Below, piece by piece: positions 63,640-64,000 of a stretch of 64,000 bases of DNA. Numbering within the stretch: the first letter of the stretch is position 1; each line of letters starts with the position of its first letter. The position numbers were made by a program, and so were the translations under genes. The stretch spans positions 1 through 64,000 of the forward strand of contig JAOLYM010000003.1 of the NCBI GenBank assembly GCA_028343435.1. Direction: 5' to 3'. Under the pieces are notes generated by a model. It saw nothing but the letters and a program-made list of their open reading frames with translations, made no database searches and was not told the origin of the DNA. This DNA is from Candidatus Nitrosopelagicus sp. (lineage in GTDB: Archaea > Thermoproteota > Nitrososphaeria > Nitrososphaerales > Nitrosopumilaceae).

Positions 63640-64000
63640 ATGCAAAATTTAGGACTTGGATTGATGATTCTTTCTATATCTCTAGCATTTACTGCAATTG
63701 GTTCTGAAAGCGCATTTGCAGAAGAAATTAAAATTGAAAATGCACGAGGCTCATCACAACAAGGATGTGAAGTAACAAATCTTTGTTTTGTACCTTCGTA
63801 TGCCACTGCACGCGTTGGTGATACAATAATTTTCCTTAACGGTGATGATGCTGCCCATACTGCAACTAGTGGCACTCCTATGACCGGTCCTGATGGAGTT
63901 TGGGACAGTGGATTGCAACAACCTGGAGTTAATTTTGAATTAACACTTGATACCACTGGAACTTTTGATTATTTCTGTATGGTTCACCCATGGATGGCTG
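63640..64000 (+). CDS. plastocyanin-like blue copper protein, 3' truncated by the window
   Basis: The frame stays open to the window end (about 120 residues). A signal peptide (MQNLGLGLMILSISLAFTAIGSESAFAE) precedes a cupredoxin: EVTNLCFVPSYATARVGDTIIFLNGDDAAHTATSG (first His ligand) and FDYFCMVHPWM (Cys, His, Met type 1 copper set). Thaumarchaea use many such copper proteins as extracellular electron carriers in ammonia oxidation. The track lists only an antisense ORF here. Confidence 0.9.
   Translation, partial: MQNLGLGLMILSISLAFTAIGSESAFAEEIKIENARGSSQQGCEVTNLCFVPSYATARVGDTIIFLNGDDAAHTATSGTPMTGPDGVWDSGLQQPGVNFELTLDTTGTFDYFCMVHPWMA

Overview
The window is about 64 kb of AT-rich archaeal chromosome. 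Its gene content points to a marine ammonia-oxidizing thaumarchaeon (Nitrososphaerota), most like Nitrosopumilus. The support is: archaeal TFB, aEF-2, family-B DNA polymerase and deoxyhypusine synthase; a B12-dependent methylmalonyl-CoA mutase/epimerase set as used in the 3-hydroxypropionate/4-hydroxybutyrate carbon-fixation cycle; futalosine-type menaquinone genes; a PEFG-CTERM surface protein; a plastocyanin-like copper protein; and a complete urease locus with two urea-type sodium:solute symporters. Promoters are archaeal, with TATA boxes about 25-30 bp upstream of many start codons, so leaderless transcripts are likely and several ORF-track starts need to be moved downstream. I saw no tRNA, rRNA, CRISPR array or insertion sequence.

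Layout. 1-6 kb: 3' part of a Lon-substrate-domain protein, an SNF2 helicase, a membrane-anchored J-domain protein, rhodanese and SWIM zinc-finger genes, a PEFG-CTERM protein and a possible PD-(D/E)XK nuclease. 6-10 kb: aEF-2 with a coupled 65-residue gene, TFB, and microproteins. 10-16.3 kb: methyltransferase, zinc-ribbon protein, phytoene-desaturase-like flavoprotein, SRPBCC protein, secreted proteins and a 2OG-Fe(II) oxygenase. 16.3-24.3 kb: TPR protein, MqnE, DusB-like tRNA-dihydrouridine synthase, MqnD, CoA-binding protein, YchF, a degenerate EF-Tu-like protein and several zinc microproteins. 24.5-31.7 kb: IlvC, then the split methylmalonyl-CoA mutase locus (B12 subunit, MeaB, large subunit, epimerase), interrupted by a two-gene insert bounded by 49-bp repeats of the divergent promoter. 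32-34.4 kb: DNA-binding regulators, including a ParB-like protein with a 16-bp perfect palindrome upstream. 34.4-44.9 kb: two SSS-family urea-type transporters (one fused to a universal stress domain), fused UreBC and UreA on the minus strand, UreE-F-G-D on the plus strand. 44.9-52.9 kb: XRE-CBS regulator, deoxyhypusine synthase, NDH-2, a KE-rich coiled-coil protein, PPDK, TPI, SemiSWEET. 52.9-57.9 kb: PolB with PIP box, dCMP deaminase, Hef-type helicase. 58-64 kb: a large repeat-rich coiled-coil protein and its stand-alone head-domain paralogue, M1 aminopeptidase, and a truncated plastocyanin-like gene.

How it works together. Transporters, urease and its accessory proteins would supply ammonia and CO2 from urea. 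The methylmalonyl-CoA genes belong to the carbon-fixation cycle that uses that CO2. PPDK and TPI serve gluconeogenesis. MqnE and MqnD make the naphthoquinone ring, and NDH-2 and plastocyanin-like proteins act in electron transfer. The least explained parts are the modular KE-rich family (48-49 kb and 58-60.6 kb), the duplicated bidirectional promoter in the mutase locus, the palindrome upstream of the ParB-like gene, and a recurrent intergenic TTAGCACTA motif. All functional statements come from reading motifs by eye; no database search was run.
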